Source: Methanobacteriota archaeon (GTDB taxonomy: Archaea > Altiarchaeota > Altiarchaeia > IMC4 > QMZM01). From it: a stretch of 5,594 nt of DNA. The stretch covers positions 1 through 5,594 of the forward strand of contig JAKFXM010000096.1 of the NCBI GenBank assembly GCA_021731385.1. The letters run 5' to 3'. Positions 5,172-5,594 of this stretch are shown here, one piece after another; positions within the stretch are counted from its first letter, which is position 1; each line of letters opens with the position of its first letter. Under the pieces are notes generated by a model, which saw only the letters and a program-made list of their open reading frames with translations, had not been told where the DNA came from and made no database searches. A program made the position numbers and the translations under genes.

Positions 5172-5180
5172 TTAAGTGAA

Positions 5181-5594
5181 ATGGACTATCTGAAATTTCT
5201 AGCAGCCCTTAAAAGCAACGGGTTGCAGCTATTCTCCCTAAGAGATGTCGAGAATATATTTCCGGAGAGCAATAAAAAGACTATTAAAAATAATCTGATT
5301 AATTGGCTGAATAAGGGGCATATACGGAGGCTTAAAAGAAATTTATATGAGTATACCGAACCGGGAACAGGGCCAGGACTACCTGATTTATATATTGCAA
5401 ATAATCTTTATTCACCATCATACATCTCCTTAGAAACGGCGTTATCATTCTACAATATTATCCCGGAAATAACTGCGCAGGTTACATCAATCACAACCAA
5501 ACCTACAAGGGAATTTAGAAACAGTTATGGTGTTTTTGTTTATCATAGCTGTAAAAAAAGAGCATTTACGGGCTATCAGATTATAATGTATGAG
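5181..5594 (+). CDS. abiEi: AbiEi-family antitoxin (type IV toxin-antitoxin), 3' end cut by window
   Basis: An open frame of 138 codons running off the window edge. Residues 1-60 look like a winged helix-turn-helix: LKFLAALKSNGLQLFSLRDV, then KKTIKNNLINWLNKGHIRRLKRNLYEY. Next comes the family stretch SYISLETALSFYNIIPE (80-96) and TSITTKPTREF (102-112) followed by YGVFVYH, as in AbiEi/transcriptional-regulator-like antitoxins. In type IV systems AbiEi represses its own operon and counters AbiEii, a nucleotidyltransferase toxin that it does not bind directly. The toxin gene, if present, would lie just downstream outside the window. Six of seven arginine codons are AGR, like the host genes, so there is no sign of very recent import. 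A TATA-like box and a perfect palindrome precede the ATG. Confidence 0.85.
   Translation, partial: MDYLKFLAALKSNGLQLFSLRDVENIFPESNKKTIKNNLINWLNKGHIRRLKRNLYEYTEPGTGPGLPDLYIANNLYSPSYISLETALSFYNIIPEITAQVTSITTKPTREFRNSYGVFVYHSCKKRAFTGYQIIMYE

Overview
The window looks like a stretch of an AT-rich archaeal chromosome. Four things point to archaea: an NMD3-type ribosome factor, a short ribosomal protein eL39, a PurB whose N-terminus resembles archaeal adenylosuccinate lyases, and TATA-like boxes 25-40 bases ahead of several starts in place of bacterial -35/-10 pairs. Arginine is written almost wholly as AGG/AGA in most genes. I cannot name the lineage. The divergent eL39 and the loss of the usual eL39-eL31 neighbourhood would suit a DPANN-type or other fast-evolving archaeon, but that is a guess.

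Layout from left to right. Bases 1-160 are non-coding apart from a possible tail of an upstream gene, and hold a strong three-arm inverted repeat and a TATA-like box. Then come purB (adenylosuccinate lyase, +), a T-rich gap, and a TerC-like DUF475 membrane protein (+) whose codon use differs from its neighbours. Convergent to that is a minus-strand pair: nmd3 (2657-3586) and, overlapping its stop by ATGA, a 54-codon reading frame (2496-2660) that is a diverged copy of the last ~36 codons of nmd3. A 35-base hairpin sits exactly at the edge of the duplicated block. Divergent from nmd3 is a two-gene plus-strand unit: eL39 (51 aa) and a small unrecognised three-helix membrane protein. Convergent to these is trxB (thioredoxin reductase, -). 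After a 118-bp divergent gap with two perfect 16-bp palindromes, an AbiEi-family antitoxin gene starts on the + strand and runs off the window edge.

The genes do not form one pathway: purine synthesis, ribosome biogenesis and translation, disulfide redox, ion transport and a probable type IV toxin-antitoxin locus lie side by side. The points most worth following are the duplicated NMD3 C-terminus that remains an open frame with mostly synonymous drift at third positions, the operator-like palindromes in front of abiEi, and an upstream module with matching spacing shared by the DUF475 and abiEi genes. No CRISPR array, tRNA, rRNA or insertion sequence is visible.
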